A stretch of 64,000 bases of DNA, from contig NZ_QLLO01000001.1 of NCBI RefSeq assembly GCF_003259525.1, positions 496,001 through 560,000 on the forward strand, written 5' to 3'. Source of the stretch: Olleya aquimaris. GTDB lineage: Bacteria; Bacteroidota; Bacteroidia; Flavobacteriales; Flavobacteriaceae. Under the pieces are notes generated by a model. It was not told the DNA's origin and ran no database searches. It saw nothing but the letters and a program-made list of their open reading frames with translations. Of this stretch, positions 16,300 through 25,432 are shown piece after piece; within the stretch, counting starts at the first letter, position 1; the number at the start of each line of letters is the position of its first letter. Position numbers and translations under genes: made by a program.

Positions 16300-19239
16300 T
16301 TATTTGATTGTGATTTCGTCCACAAAAAGCCAGCTTCTTCCATCATGTATATAACCTAAATGCCATTTTGGAAGTTGACCTAATTTGTTAGCTTTTAGTT
16401 TTATATAGCGAGTCTTCCAACTTGGTGGTAGTTTAAAAAGATAATTTTGTATCAATACTTCTTCTGATTGTTTTGTGTTATTGACGTTGTATTTTCCTAG
16501 CGAATTAAAGTCTATGTTATTATCGGAAACAAGAATTTCTACAGTTGATGGTAAAAATATCCAGCTTCTTTGATCTTGAAGAAAATTGACACTTATAGAA
16601 TCTGTACTTTTTTTACTTCCTAAATCTACTAGTGCGACCAAATCTGTATCAAAATACCCTTGCCAAGTTCCGGTTCTAAAATCTTTTGTTCCGTAAATGC
16701 CATCAATTAACGCGTTATTTCCGCCTCCATTGTATTGATTTGCATAGTCGGTTTCTAGTTGTATTGAAATATTTGGATCTATTTTATAGAATTGTGTTTC
16801 GATAATTGCACTTTTAATTCCGTTTTTTTCTGAATATGTTGAAAGTGAAATAGCTTTATCTATCGTAATAGGATTATCATATAATTTAAAGCCACCTTTA
16901 TAACCCAATCTGTAATATATTGAAGCATCCTTATCTGCATTTTTCAGAACGACTTCAGTGTCGCCTTTAAAAGCCACTTCACCATTTGCAATAAATGGAG
17001 CAGGAGTGATTAGATGTTCTTTAATTTCGCTTTTTGGTGTTTCATTATTTTTAGTTGCCCAATCTGTTGGTTGGTTAGTCATTTTAAAATGAAGTGTTCC
17101 ACCATTGATAATGTCTGAATGATTGATAAAAGACTGATTAAACGGATTGCCATTTAATTCTGCGGAAGCGATATAAATATTTTTAGAGCTTAAATTTTCT
17201 GTAGAGACAGTAAACTGTTTTCCGTTTTCTAAATTAAAGGTTGCTTTTTCAAAAAGTGGTGCCCCAATAATATATTGATTACTTCCTGGTGTGACTGGGT
17301 AAAATCCAATGGAGCTAAAAATATACCAAGCACTCATTTGACCACAATCTTCGTTGCCTGAAATTCCGTCTGGTGTGTTTGAGTATAATTCGGTTACAAT
17401 TTGGTGGACTTTCTCCTGAGTTTTATGAGGTTTGTTTACAAAATTATAGAGATAAGCCATGTGATGACTAGGCTCATTACCATGAGCATATTGACCAATT
17501 AAACCACTAATGTCTGCTTGATGACGTCCTGAGGTTTCCGCTTTAGCGACAAACAATGTATCTAAATTAGCTTCTAATTTATCTTTTCCGCCTAATAGAT
17601 TAATAAATCCACTAATGTCTTGCGGAACGTAATTACTGTATTGCCAAGCATTAGCTTCGGTGTAATTAAAATTAACTTCGTAAGGATCAAAAGGTGAAAA
17701 CCAGGTGTTTCTAAAACGACCTCTCATAAACTGTGTGTCTGGGTCAAAAACGTTTTTGTAATACTGTGCTCTTTCAGAAAACGTTTTATAATCTTCAGTT
17801 TTATTTAGGCTTTTAGCCATTTGTGAAATGGTCCAATCATCATAAGCATATTCTAGTGTTTTTGATACCGATTCGCTTTCTTCTTCAACAGGAATAAAAC
17901 CCAAAGCTTTATAACTTTTTAAACCTAATTTATCTCTTGTAGCACTATGTTTCATAGCTTCAAAAGCTTTTTCGACGTCATAACCTTTTATACCTTTTAA
18001 ATAGGCATCTGCAATAACTGGCACTGCATGATACCCAATCATACAACCTGTATAATTAGCACTTAAATCCCAAATGGGCATAATACCACCTTCGTTATAT
18101 TTGGCAATAAAGGTGTTGATAAAATCGTTGGTTTTGTCTTGTTCAATAATAGTGTAGAGTGGATGTGTTGCGCGATAGGTATCCCAAAGCGAAAACACAG
18201 TGTAATAATCAAAATCTTTAGTTTGATGAATTTCCATATCCATACCACGATATCTACCATCGACATCTTGATATAGATTTGGTGCTAATGCAACGTGATA
18301 CATGGAGGTGTAAAAGTTGGTTTTATAATCTTCGTTATCACTTTCTACGACTATTTTTTCGAGTTGTTTTTCCCAGAGGTCTTGTGCTGATTTTTTGACT
18401 GCGTCAAAAGATTGTTCTCCTATTTCTTCTTTTAAGTTTTTTCTTGCACCTTCAATATCTACTGCGCTAATCCCGATTTTAATATAAACAGGTTCGTTAT
18501 TAGGGTTTTGAAATTGCAAGGCTATTTTTTTTGCGCCTTTCAGACCTTTTTTAGGTGGCGATTGCAAAACATCTTTAAAAGTATGTGATGTTTTTATAAC
18601 AAAAAACAAGCGTTGGTCTTTTGCCCAAGCATCAGAAAATCGGTAACCAACTATTTCAGTATCAGAAATCTTTTCAAATTTAGCATCTAACACCTTATCA
18701 CGATGAACTAAATCTACAATTGCAAATTGATTATCTGAGGATGGATATACGTATTTGTGTATTCCACTTCGTTTTGAGACTGTCAATTCTACTTCAATAT
18801 TTGTACTGTCTAATGTTACTTTGTAGTAGCCAGGTTCTGCAATTTCATTGTCATGAGAAAAATGGGCACGATAGCCTGCTTTACCATCAGCGCCATTATT
18901 AATAACTTGTGTATTGGTTGGCATGATTAATACATCACCATAATCGGATACACCAGTTCCGCTTAAATGCGTGTGCGAAAACCCATAAATGTAATTATCA
19001 CTGTAATGATAGCCAGAACAACCATCCCAACCCTCTAAGCGAGTATCTGGACTAAGTTGCATCATACCAAAAGGTAAGGTTGCTCCAGGATAGGTGTGTC
19101 CATGTCCACCAGTACCTATAAATGGGTTAACGTAAGATGTTAAAGGCTTGTCTTTTGAAGCAGGACTATTGTCGGTTTGTTTTTTGCATGAAAATAGACT
19201 TAGTAAAACAACAACAAAAACAAGTGGATTTAATTTCAT
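16300..19239 (-). CDS. GH92 family glycoside hydrolase (alpha-mannosidase), lipoprotein
   Basis: This 979-residue exo-alpha-mannosidase of family GH92 acts on high-mannose N-glycans and is calcium dependent in characterised members. The N-terminal motif Y-V-N-P-F-I-G-T-G-G-H-G-H-T-Y-P-G-A is diagnostic. G-N-E-D-C-G-Q-M-S-A-W-Y near residue 630 is the conserved region carrying the catalytic acid. A lipobox (L-L-S-L-F-S-C, Cys at about residue 18) makes it a lipoprotein. After the GH92 core, at about residue 740, there is a chitobiase C-terminal-like segment, and the last 150 residues look like an F5/8 type C carbohydrate-binding domain. It is the first gene of an operon with an FHS transporter and glycosylasparaginase. 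Family identity is certain. The linkage specificity cannot be told. Confidence 0.95.
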   Translation of the reverse strand: MKLNPLVFVVVLLSLFSCKKQTDNSPASKDKPLTSYVNPFIGTGGHGHTYPGATLPFGMMQLSPDTRLEGWDGCSGYHYSDNYIYGFSHTHLSGTGVSDYGDVLIMPTNTQVINNGADGKAGYRAHFSHDNEIAEPGYYKVTLDSTNIEVELTVSKRSGIHKYVYPSSDNQFAIVDLVHRDKVLDAKFEKISDTEIVGYRFSDAWAKDQRLFFVIKTSHTFKDVLQSPPKKGLKGAKKIALQFQNPNNEPVYIKIGISAVDIEGARKNLKEEIGEQSFDAVKKSAQDLWEKQLEKIVVESDNEDYKTNFYTSMYHVALAPNLYQDVDGRYRGMDMEIHQTKDFDYYTVFSLWDTYRATHPLYTIIEQDKTNDFINTFIAKYNEGGIMPIWDLSANYTGCMIGYHAVPVIADAYLKGIKGYDVEKAFEAMKHSATRDKLGLKSYKALGFIPVEEESESVSKTLEYAYDDWTISQMAKSLNKTEDYKTFSERAQYYKNVFDPDTQFMRGRFRNTWFSPFDPYEVNFNYTEANAWQYSNYVPQDISGFINLLGGKDKLEANLDTLFVAKAETSGRHQADISGLIGQYAHGNEPSHHMAYLYNFVNKPHKTQEKVHQIVTELYSNTPDGISGNEDCGQMSAWYIFSSIGFYPVTPGSNQYIIGAPLFEKATFNLENGKQFTVSTENLSSKNIYIASAELNGNPFNQSFINHSDIINGGTLHFKMTNQPTDWATKNNETPKSEIKEHLITPAPFIANGEVAFKGDTEVVLKNADKDASIYYRLGYKGGFKLYDNPITIDKAISLSTYSEKNGIKSAIIETQFYKIDPNISIQLETDYANQYNGGGNNALIDGIYGTKDFRTGTWQGYFDTDLVALVDLGSKKSTDSISVNFLQDQRSWIFLPSTVEILVSDNNIDFNSLGKYNVNNTKQSEEVLIQNYLFKLPPSWKTRYIKLKANKLGQLPKWHLGYIHDGRSWLFVDEITIK

Positions 19240-19347
19240 TTTAGAGTAACATTTAAATCACAATGTAGTAAAAAAGAATAGTAAATTAACAACTTCAAGC
19301 ATTTTAACGTTTAACATTATAATAAGATAATTCATTGTAATAATGGT

Positions 19348-19355
19348 TAATTTTG
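19348..19355 (+). promoter_or_regulatory. Probable -7 promoter element of the metallophosphoesterase gene
   Basis: TAATTTTG fits the Bacteroidota -7 consensus TAnnTTTG and lies 17 bases before the ATG. No good -33 TTTG stands at the expected distance, so support is partial. A short leader of about ten bases would follow. Confidence 0.4.
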
Positions 19356-19372
19356 TGTGTTAAAAACTTGTT

Positions 19373-20602
19373 ATGACGCGATTAATTATTTTGGCAATTT
19401 TATACTTGGTGTTTGCTGTTTATGGCTTTCAAGCTATTAAGACAGCTTTTAAATCTGTTTGGATACACTATGTTTTTATTGCTATAGCAGTTTTGGTTGC
19501 TGCAAATTTAATTTATCAGTTCTCTACACCATCAGAGGGACGTGTAGTCTCTGGAAGCAGAAGTTATGCAATTGGTTTTTTGTTATCGTTTATGGCATTA
19601 AACTTAGTGATTGTTCCCATACTTATTGGTGAAGATATCATACGATTTTTTATGAGTTTATACGATAAGTATTTTATTACTAAAGAATCTTTTTACTTGC
19701 CTTCAAGACGAAAATTTATCAGTCAAGTTGCATTAGGTTTGGCAGCAATTCCGTTTACTTCATTGTTATACGGAATGTATAAAGGACGTTACAATTACAA
19801 AGTTTTAAATTACACTTTACATTTTGAAGATTTGCCAGATGCTTTTGATGGGTATCGTATCACACATATTAGCGATATACACTCTGGGAGTTTTGACAAT
19901 AAAGAAATGATTAATTATGCGGTAGATTTAGTAAATAAACAACAAAGCGATGTTATATTATTTACAGGTGATTTAGTAAATAATAAAGCTTCAGAAATGT
20001 ATGCTTGGAAAGACACCTTTTCTAAGTTAACAGCTCAGGATGGTGTGTTTTCAGTATTAGGAAATCATGATTATGGAGATTATGTGGATTGGGTTTCTAA
20101 AAAGGATAAGGATAGCAATTTTGAGGAATTGTTAACTATTCAAAAAGAGATAGGGTTTGATGTATTATTAAATGAAAACAGATACATTGAAAAAAATGGC
20201 GAACGACTTGCAATAGTTGGTGTAGAAAATTGGGGAAAAGGTGGATTTAAAAAAGCTGGTGATTTAAAAAAAGCTAGTCAAGATATAGATGCTAACGATT
20301 TTAAAATTTTATTATCTCATGACCCTTCCCATTGGGCAGAAAAAGTTATTGATGACAACTATCATTACCATTTAACGTTAAGTGGTCACACACATGGTAT
20401 GCAATTTGGGATAGAAATACCAGGATGGGTTAAATGGAGTCCAGCTAAATGGCGTTACAAACACTGGGCTGGTATCTATCAAGAAAAAGGACAGTACATT
20501 AACGTTAACAGAGGATTTGGGTATTTAGCGTATCCAGGTCGTGTTGGAATTTGGCCTGAAATAACGGTTATAGAGCTTAAAAAAGGCTCGCAAATTGCTT
20601 AA
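19373..20602 (+). CDS. Membrane-anchored calcineurin-like metallophosphoesterase
   Basis: This 409-residue protein has about four N-terminal membrane helices (residues 1-150) followed by a soluble phosphoesterase domain. The two-metal site motifs appear in order: D-I-H near 168, G-D-L-V-N near 198, G-N-H-D near 230, a conserved S-H-D-P near 320 and G-H-T-H-G near 338. This is the YkuE/UDP-2,3-diacylglucosamine-hydrolase-like branch of the superfamily, and the natural substrate is unknown for most members. It is divergent from the GH92 operon and followed 52 bases later by a small thioredoxin-like gene in the same direction. The enzyme class is secure, the substrate is not. Confidence 0.9.
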   Translation: MTRLIILAILYLVFAVYGFQAIKTAFKSVWIHYVFIAIAVLVAANLIYQFSTPSEGRVVSGSRSYAIGFLLSFMALNLVIVPILIGEDIIRFFMSLYDKYFITKESFYLPSRRKFISQVALGLAAIPFTSLLYGMYKGRYNYKVLNYTLHFEDLPDAFDGYRITHISDIHSGSFDNKEMINYAVDLVNKQQSDVILFTGDLVNNKASEMYAWKDTFSKLTAQDGVFSVLGNHDYGDYVDWVSKKDKDSNFEELLTIQKEIGFDVLLNENRYIEKNGERLAIVGVENWGKGGFKKAGDLKKASQDIDANDFKILLSHDPSHWAEKVIDDNYHYHLTLSGHTHGMQFGIEIPGWVKWSPAKWRYKHWAGIYQEKGQYINVNRGFGYLAYPGRVGIWPEITVIELKKGSQIA

Positions 20603-20654
20603 TTTCAACTAAATGTTATATTTTAGTAACTAGTTTGAACTAAACTGATATCAA

Positions 20655-20951
20655 ATGTCAAAATTTGGAGAATTAATAGATGTAGACATTCCAGTACTTC
20701 TAGACTTTTTTACAGAGTGGAATGAACCATCTAAAGCCATGCATGCTGTGTTACGTGATGTAGCTGCTGCGCTTGGTGATAAAGCTAAGGTGATTAAGAT
20801 AGATGTTGAAAAAAACCAAGAACTATCTGAGGCTTTAAGAGTTAAAGGATTGCCAACCTTAATTATCTATAAAAATGGCGAAATGAAATGGCGCCAAAGC
20901 GGAGAGCAAGACGCTAATACCTTAATACAAATTATAGAGCAATTTGTTTAA
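20655..20951 (+). CDS. Thioredoxin-fold protein lacking the CXXC active site
   Basis: This 98-residue protein has the complete thioredoxin pattern: V-P-V-L-L-D-F-F-T-E-W at the first strand, a central K-V-I-K-I-D-V-E-K-N, and the cis-proline loop G-L-P-T-L-I-I-Y-K-N-G. At the position of W-C-G-P-C-K it reads W-N-E-P-S-K, and there is no cysteine anywhere in the protein. It therefore cannot do disulphide exchange. A chaperone-like, binding or regulatory role is the likely alternative. There is no signal peptide, so it is cytoplasmic. Its stop codon shares bases with the stop of the converging deacetylase gene. Confidence 0.85.
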   Translation: MSKFGELIDVDIPVLLDFFTEWNEPSKAMHAVLRDVAAALGDKAKVIKIDVEKNQELSEALRVKGLPTLIIYKNGEMKWRQSGEQDANTLIQIIEQFV

Positions 20952-20962
20952 AGCGCTTTAAA
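20947..20962. other. Perfect 16-bp palindrome across two overlapping stop codons
   Basis: TTTAAAGCGCTTTAAA contains the TAA stops of both converging genes (thioredoxin-like on plus, deacetylase on minus). It has no loop and no T tract of useful length, so it is not a standard terminator. It may simply reflect the two stops being mirror images. Confidence 0.4.
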
Positions 20963-21595
20963 TTGATACCCTTGTTGGCTAAAGTGCTCTAACACTTTAG
21001 GCAATACAAACTGCATGTTTTTTGAAGCTTTTATACTGTCATGAAACACAACAATACTTCCAGGTGTAGTATGTTTTAAGACGTTTTTCAAGCATTTTTC
21101 AGGAGAAAGTTTTTGTTCCCAATCGTAAGAAATCACTGTCCACATTACAATCTCATATCCTTTTTTTATCAGAATTTTTGCTTGATTACGTTTGATTTTC
21201 CCAAAAGGTGGGCGGAATAGATATTTGTTTATAGATCTGGGATTTTTGATTTTAGAATCAATAAGAGATTGTGTTTTATCTGTATTTTCTATATATGTTT
21301 TAGTGTCTGTTTTCCAACCTTTTAAATGGTTAAAAGTGTGATTGCCTATTGTATGTTGGTCATTTACAATTGCATTAAAGATGTCTGGATGTTTTTCAAT
21401 ATTGTGACCTATACAAAAAAACGTAGCTTTTGCTTGGTATTGTTTTAAAATGTCTAAGGTCCATTGAGTTATTTCAGGCGTTGGGCCATCATCAAAGGTT
21501 AGATAAATGGTCTTAGATGACGACGCCTTTTTCCAAGTGTATTTTGAAAAAAGGCGCTGTATAATTCTAGGTGTTTTTACTGGAAAAACAAGCAT
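20948..21595 (-). CDS. Polysaccharide deacetylase (NodB domain, carbohydrate esterase 4)
   Basis: This protein has 215 residues. The NodB signature T-F-D-D-G-P-T (near residue 32-38, second Asp binds the metal) is followed by the metal-binding G-N-H-T-F-N-H near 85, then R-P-P-F-G, W-T-V-I-S-Y-D-W and a late F-H-D-S. These are motifs 1-5 of CE4 deacetylases acting on peptidoglycan, chitin-like or other N-acetylated glycans. No clear signal peptide is present, although the first residues are hydrophobic. It starts ten bases after the DUF2723 gene on the same strand, so both are probably one operon. The substrate is unknown. Confidence 0.92.
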   Translation of the reverse strand: MLVFPVKTPRIIQRLFSKYTWKKASSSKTIYLTFDDGPTPEITQWTLDILKQYQAKATFFCIGHNIEKHPDIFNAIVNDQHTIGNHTFNHLKGWKTDTKTYIENTDKTQSLIDSKIKNPRSINKYLFRPPFGKIKRNQAKILIKKGYEIVMWTVISYDWEQKLSPEKCLKNVLKHTTPGSIVVFHDSIKASKNMQFVLPKVLEHFSQQGYQFKAL

Positions 21596-21605
21596 CTATA
21601 GTTTA

Positions 21606-24600
21606 TTAATTTAAAACAGTATCCAACTGTTTTATTAGGTCTTTATCTGTTGGCATTGGTTCTGGTTCTGGCTCTGGGTCGCTTCCCATATAATGCTTAA
21701 ACAATTCTAGATAGTTAGTAAACGTCATAGATTCGTCTTTTGCAAATTCTTCATCATAATCGACTAAGACATCTACTAATGCTTTGTAACGTTCTATATC
21801 TGTTAAAATTTCAGTAAAATTTTTGTCCTGATTGTCTCGAGTTAACGTACTGTAGTATTTTAAGTTTTCTTGATATTTAGTTGCTACGTCTTTAAACAAT
21901 TGTCTTGCTTTATCTTTTTTACCAACTTCATAGTATGCACTTATGTATGGCTCAAGTAAAGTATAATGCCCAAACTTGTCAACTGGCATGTTTTTCATAG
22001 CAATGTCTGCTATTTCTTCAGCTTTTTCTAATTGATTTTCGTTAATTAAGTTTTCAATTAATCGTGCTAAGTTTCCTCTGTAGGTAATCGAGTTTCGTCT
22101 AGTTTCAGGGTCGTGGTAAATGTCTTCACTTCCACTATTTCCCCAATCCCAATTTACGACTTTATTATACATAAACTCGGTATCGATTCTTCCCATATCA
22201 AAAGGATTAGCTCTTGCTACTGGAGTTTTAATTGGCACTAATTTGTAGACCATACCATCTAATTGTAAATAATCTTTCATCCAGATGTAATCATCATTTC
22301 CAAAAGCACCACCTGTAAAGTATATAGGTCGTTTCCAATTGTTGTTGGCAACAATATCTAACATTAATAACCTATTTTTATAAATAGCATTATCTGAAAT
22401 GTTGATGTATAAAGTGTCTTCTATTAAATCAGCATCTTTAGGTTTTACAATACCATGTTTTAAAACAGCGTCTTTATCTACTGGTATTTTAATGTTTTCT
22501 ACAGGAAAGTAATTAGAGTTTAAAAACTGTTGAGGGTAATCCTCAAAGTTTTCTCCTTCTTGTTGTAACGCATATTTTAATTTTGTTTTAGGGTCATCAC
22601 TGGTTACAAAATTCATGAACGTTTTAATGTCTAGTGTATCGCTAAATCTTAAACGTTTCATTATATAATCTCGTGTTCCGTGTTTGTATTTATCATGAGA
22701 TAAAGAAGACGGAATAGGGTCGCTTTTGTAAGCTTTACGCTTCATTTGGTCAATGTACCAATCGGTTTGAAATAAACTAGTATTCACCACGCGCACATCT
22801 GTACGATAGTTTTCAATTTCTTGAGCATACCATAAGGCAAAGGTATCGTTATCTCCAATAGAGAATAAAATACCGTTTTCTCCACAGGAATCAAGATATT
22901 TTTTAGCCATAGCTAATGCTGTGTATTTTCCAGATCGATCATGGTCATCCCAGTTTTGAGCAGCCATAATAACAGGTACTAGTAATAGGCAGACAGCTGT
23001 AACTGCAGGAGCTAAAACTTTTGTGGAAGTGTACTTTTTTAGAAAGTCAAAAATCGCATACACACCCAATCCAATCCAGAGTGCAAATACATAAAACGAT
23101 CCAACTACAGAATAGTCACGTTCTCTTGGCTCAAATGGTCTGACGTTAGTATAAACTTGAATGGCTAATCCTGTAAAGAGGAAAAAGACTAAGGTGACCC
23201 AAAACAGTTTTTTATCTCTGTTAAACAGGAAAAATAGACCTATTAATCCTAAGATTAGCGGAAGGAAATAATAAGTGTTTCGACCTTTATTTTGGGCAAC
23301 ATCACTAGGTAGATTATCCTGCGACTGACCCAAATGCCACTCGTCTATAAATTTAACACCACTAATCCAGTTACCATGTTGGTCGTAACGACCTTGTAAA
23401 TCGTCTTGACGACCCACAAAATTCCACATAAAATAACGCCAATACATATAACCTAATTGATACTCAAAAAGGTAAGAGATATTATCTGCTAAAGAAGGTT
23501 TTTTGATGTTTACAAATTGCCCAAACTGTTTTAAAAAGTTGTGGTAATCTTCATAGTCTATACGTCCACTTGCAACATCACTTTTAAAGTCTATCATAGA
23601 CTGTACTAAACGTTGTTCTCCTTGATATTCTGGCTTGAGGTTAAATTCTAAAAACCCAGTAAATAACATGTAGTTTTCAGCATTTTCGCCACTCCACATT
23701 CTTGGTAAAATGGCAGCTTGCTCAGAATTATAATTCTGTTTTGCACGTTTGTAGTTGTTAACTATAATGTATTTTCCTGAAGCTTCATCTTTTTCATATT
23801 TAGGCTTATCATCTACATAAGGTTCGTTTTCGTCTAGACCAGTGTATTGATCTGTAAATAATGGTCCATAAAACAAGTGGGTTTCAGGATATTGCTCTAA
23901 GTTATAATAGGCTAATAATTCTCTTGCACTAGATGGATTATTTTCATTAATAACTACGTTAGCATTGGCGCGTATTGGTAACATTAACCACGTAGAAGAC
24001 CCTATTAACACAAATAATAAGCAAAGAATACCAGTATTTAAATGATGTAATTGTTTTGCTCTGGTGTATTTTAATCCAAAATAAAACGCTGCAGCTAATA
24101 AAATAGCAGCTATAATAGACCCAGAATTAAACGGTAAACCTATTTGATTTACAAAAAACAGCTCCAACGCACTAAAGTAACGTAATACGTTAGGAAACAT
24201 TAATTTGAAAACAAACAATAAAACAGCTACAGCAATAAGGTTGATTTTAGCAAAGTCTAAATTTTCTAAAATAAACTGTTTAACAGTAAAGTCTTCATTT
24301 TGCTTGATTAAAGTGTAAAATCCTAACCCAATTATTACTAGTAATACTAAAAGTAATAATAACGAAGAGGTATCTGTAAAAGGGGAAGATGAGGTAATTT
24401 CAATTAATACAAAAAGAATTAAGAAAATAGAAAGCACAAAAAGTAAAAACGAATGTAAAAAATGAGCTTTTAAATTAAAGTGATTTTTAAAATAGTAAAT
24501 CAATCCAATAGCTGGAATGGTTAATAATCCCATAAAGTGAATCCCAAAAGATAAACCTACTACAAAAGCAATTAAAATTAACCAGCGATTACCTCTTGGA

Positions 24601-25112
24601 TTGTGCATGTCTTTTTCCCAGCGTAACCCTAAATAAAACATGACGGTCATTATTAGAGTCGCCATAGCATAAACTTCAGTTTCTACTGCATTAAACCAAA
24701 ACGAATCTGAGAAAGCAAACGCTAAACTACCCACAAATGCACTACCTAAAATAGCTATTTGTTGACCTTTTGAAAGAGTTTCTGGTTGACCAACTATTTT
24801 TTTTAGTAATAAAACAATTGTCCAAAACATAAATAAAATAGCAAATGCACTGGATACTGCACTCATCATATTCATAACAAATCCTATTTGCGAAGGGTCT
24901 AATGCAAATACAGAAAATACAGCACCTAGCATCTGAAACAAAGGGGCTCCTGGTGGATGTCCAACTTGTAATTTAGAGGAGGTTAAAATATATTCTCCTG
25001 CATCCCAATAACTTACAGTGGGTTCTACGGTAAGTGTATAAGTAATTAAAGCAATTAAAAAAGCGAACCAACTTAAAATTAAGTTCCATTTTTTAAAGTT
25101 AAAAGACATCAT
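21606..25112 (-). CDS. DUF2723 (TMEM260-like) polytopic membrane protein, putative protein O-glycosyltransferase
   Basis: This very large membrane protein of 1168 residues has about a dozen hydrophobic helices in the first 680 residues and a soluble C-terminal part. The N-terminal loop T-V-E-P-T-V-S-Y-W-D-A-G-E-Y is the family signature and resembles the acidic catalytic loop of PMT/OST-type (GT-C) glycosyltransferases. G-H-P-P-G-A-P follows it. The human relative TMEM260 is a protein O-mannosyltransferase, so transfer of a sugar from a lipid-linked donor is a reasonable inference. Bacteroidota have a general O-glycosylation system, but this gene has not been tied to it here. Near the C-terminus (about 1000-1110) helical repeats resemble TPR. 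The gene is followed by a polysaccharide deacetylase. Confidence 0.88.
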   Translation of the reverse strand: MMSFNFKKWNLILSWFAFLIALITYTLTVEPTVSYWDAGEYILTSSKLQVGHPPGAPLFQMLGAVFSVFALDPSQIGFVMNMMSAVSSAFAILFMFWTIVLLLKKIVGQPETLSKGQQIAILGSAFVGSLAFAFSDSFWFNAVETEVYAMATLIMTVMFYLGLRWEKDMHNPRGNRWLILIAFVVGLSFGIHFMGLLTIPAIGLIYYFKNHFNLKAHFLHSFLLFVLSIFLILFVLIEITSSSPFTDTSSLLLLLVLLVIIGLGFYTLIKQNEDFTVKQFILENLDFAKINLIAVAVLLFVFKLMFPNVLRYFSALELFFVNQIGLPFNSGSIIAAILLAAAFYFGLKYTRAKQLHHLNTGILCLLFVLIGSSTWLMLPIRANANVVINENNPSSARELLAYYNLEQYPETHLFYGPLFTDQYTGLDENEPYVDDKPKYEKDEASGKYIIVNNYKRAKQNYNSEQAAILPRMWSGENAENYMLFTGFLEFNLKPEYQGEQRLVQSMIDFKSDVASGRIDYEDYHNFLKQFGQFVNIKKPSLADNISYLFEYQLGYMYWRYFMWNFVGRQDDLQGRYDQHGNWISGVKFIDEWHLGQSQDNLPSDVAQNKGRNTYYFLPLILGLIGLFFLFNRDKKLFWVTLVFFLFTGLAIQVYTNVRPFEPRERDYSVVGSFYVFALWIGLGVYAIFDFLKKYTSTKVLAPAVTAVCLLLVPVIMAAQNWDDHDRSGKYTALAMAKKYLDSCGENGILFSIGDNDTFALWYAQEIENYRTDVRVVNTSLFQTDWYIDQMKRKAYKSDPIPSSLSHDKYKHGTRDYIMKRLRFSDTLDIKTFMNFVTSDDPKTKLKYALQQEGENFEDYPQQFLNSNYFPVENIKIPVDKDAVLKHGIVKPKDADLIEDTLYINISDNAIYKNRLLMLDIVANNNWKRPIYFTGGAFGNDDYIWMKDYLQLDGMVYKLVPIKTPVARANPFDMGRIDTEFMYNKVVNWDWGNSGSEDIYHDPETRRNSITYRGNLARLIENLINENQLEKAEEIADIAMKNMPVDKFGHYTLLEPYISAYYEVGKKDKARQLFKDVATKYQENLKYYSTLTRDNQDKNFTEILTDIERYKALVDVLVDYDEEFAKDESMTFTNYLELFKHYMGSDPEPEPEPMPTDKDLIKQLDTVLN

Positions 25113-25216
25113 AAAGTATCAGTTTGTTATGTGTTGGCGAATTTAGTAATTATATTGTAATGGTCACGGTTTTTAAGTTAACGTTAAGTTTTAAATCATA
25201 TTTTATTAAAAAAATG

Positions 25217-25247
25217 TTTGCTTGAATAAATATTTGTTTTAAATTTG
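25217..25247 (+). promoter_or_regulatory. Bacteroidota-type promoter of tRNA-Gln
   Basis: TTTG at 25217-25220 and TAAATTTG at 25240-25247 are separated by 19 bases, a full match to the TTTG / TAnnTTTG consensus of the Bacteroidota primary sigma factor. The tRNA begins 18 bases downstream. This is the clearest promoter in the window. Confidence 0.75.
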
Positions 25248-25264
25248 CGTCCTCATTACGAGAT

Positions 25265-25337
25265 TGGCCTATGGTGTAACTGGTAACACGTTGGTTTTTG
25301 GTACCAAAGAGTCTAGGTTCGAAACCTAGTGGGCCAA
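25265..25337 (+). tRNA. tRNA-Gln (anticodon TTG)
   Basis: A cloverleaf can be folded by eye. The acceptor stem is TGGCCTA (25265-25271) with TGGGCCA (25330-25336) and discriminator A25337. The D arm surrounds GTGTAACTGGTAACAC. The anticodon stem is TTGGT/ACCAA with loop TTTTGGT, giving anticodon TTG. The T arm is CTAGG-TTCGAAA-CCTAG. The U1-A72 pair is usual for bacterial tRNA-Gln. CCA is not encoded. Confidence 0.95.
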
Positions 25338-25348
25338 CAAATACCAAA

Positions 25349-25381
25349 AAAATCCTAACTATAATTTTAGTTAGGATTTTT
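25349..25381 (+). terminator. Terminator of tRNA-Gln
   Basis: An AAATCCTAAC / GTTAGGATTT inverted repeat with a short A/T loop is followed by T residues directly after the tRNA. It may be extended by the A-rich bases on the left. It fits an intrinsic terminator for the single tRNA transcript. Confidence 0.75.
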
Positions 25382-25413
25382 CTTTTTAAAAAACATTGGG
25401 TTGAGAAGTTTAA

Positions 25414-25430
25414 GCTGAGTGCAGTCGAAG
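25414..25430 (+). repeat. Dispersed palindromic repeat (REP-like), degenerate copy
   Basis: GCTGAGTGCAGTCGAAG corresponds to the core of the repeat family (compare TCTGAGCGTAGTCGAAG within 52367-52392). It is shorter than the other copies and lies between the tRNA terminator and a partial copy of the tRNA 3' end. Confidence 0.5.
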
Positions 25431-25432
25431 TA

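Noticed and set aside
25150-25347. Open frame of 65 codons on the minus strand
   Set aside because: It reads through the tRNA-Gln gene on the opposite strand and its protein text comes from the tRNA. It is not a gene.
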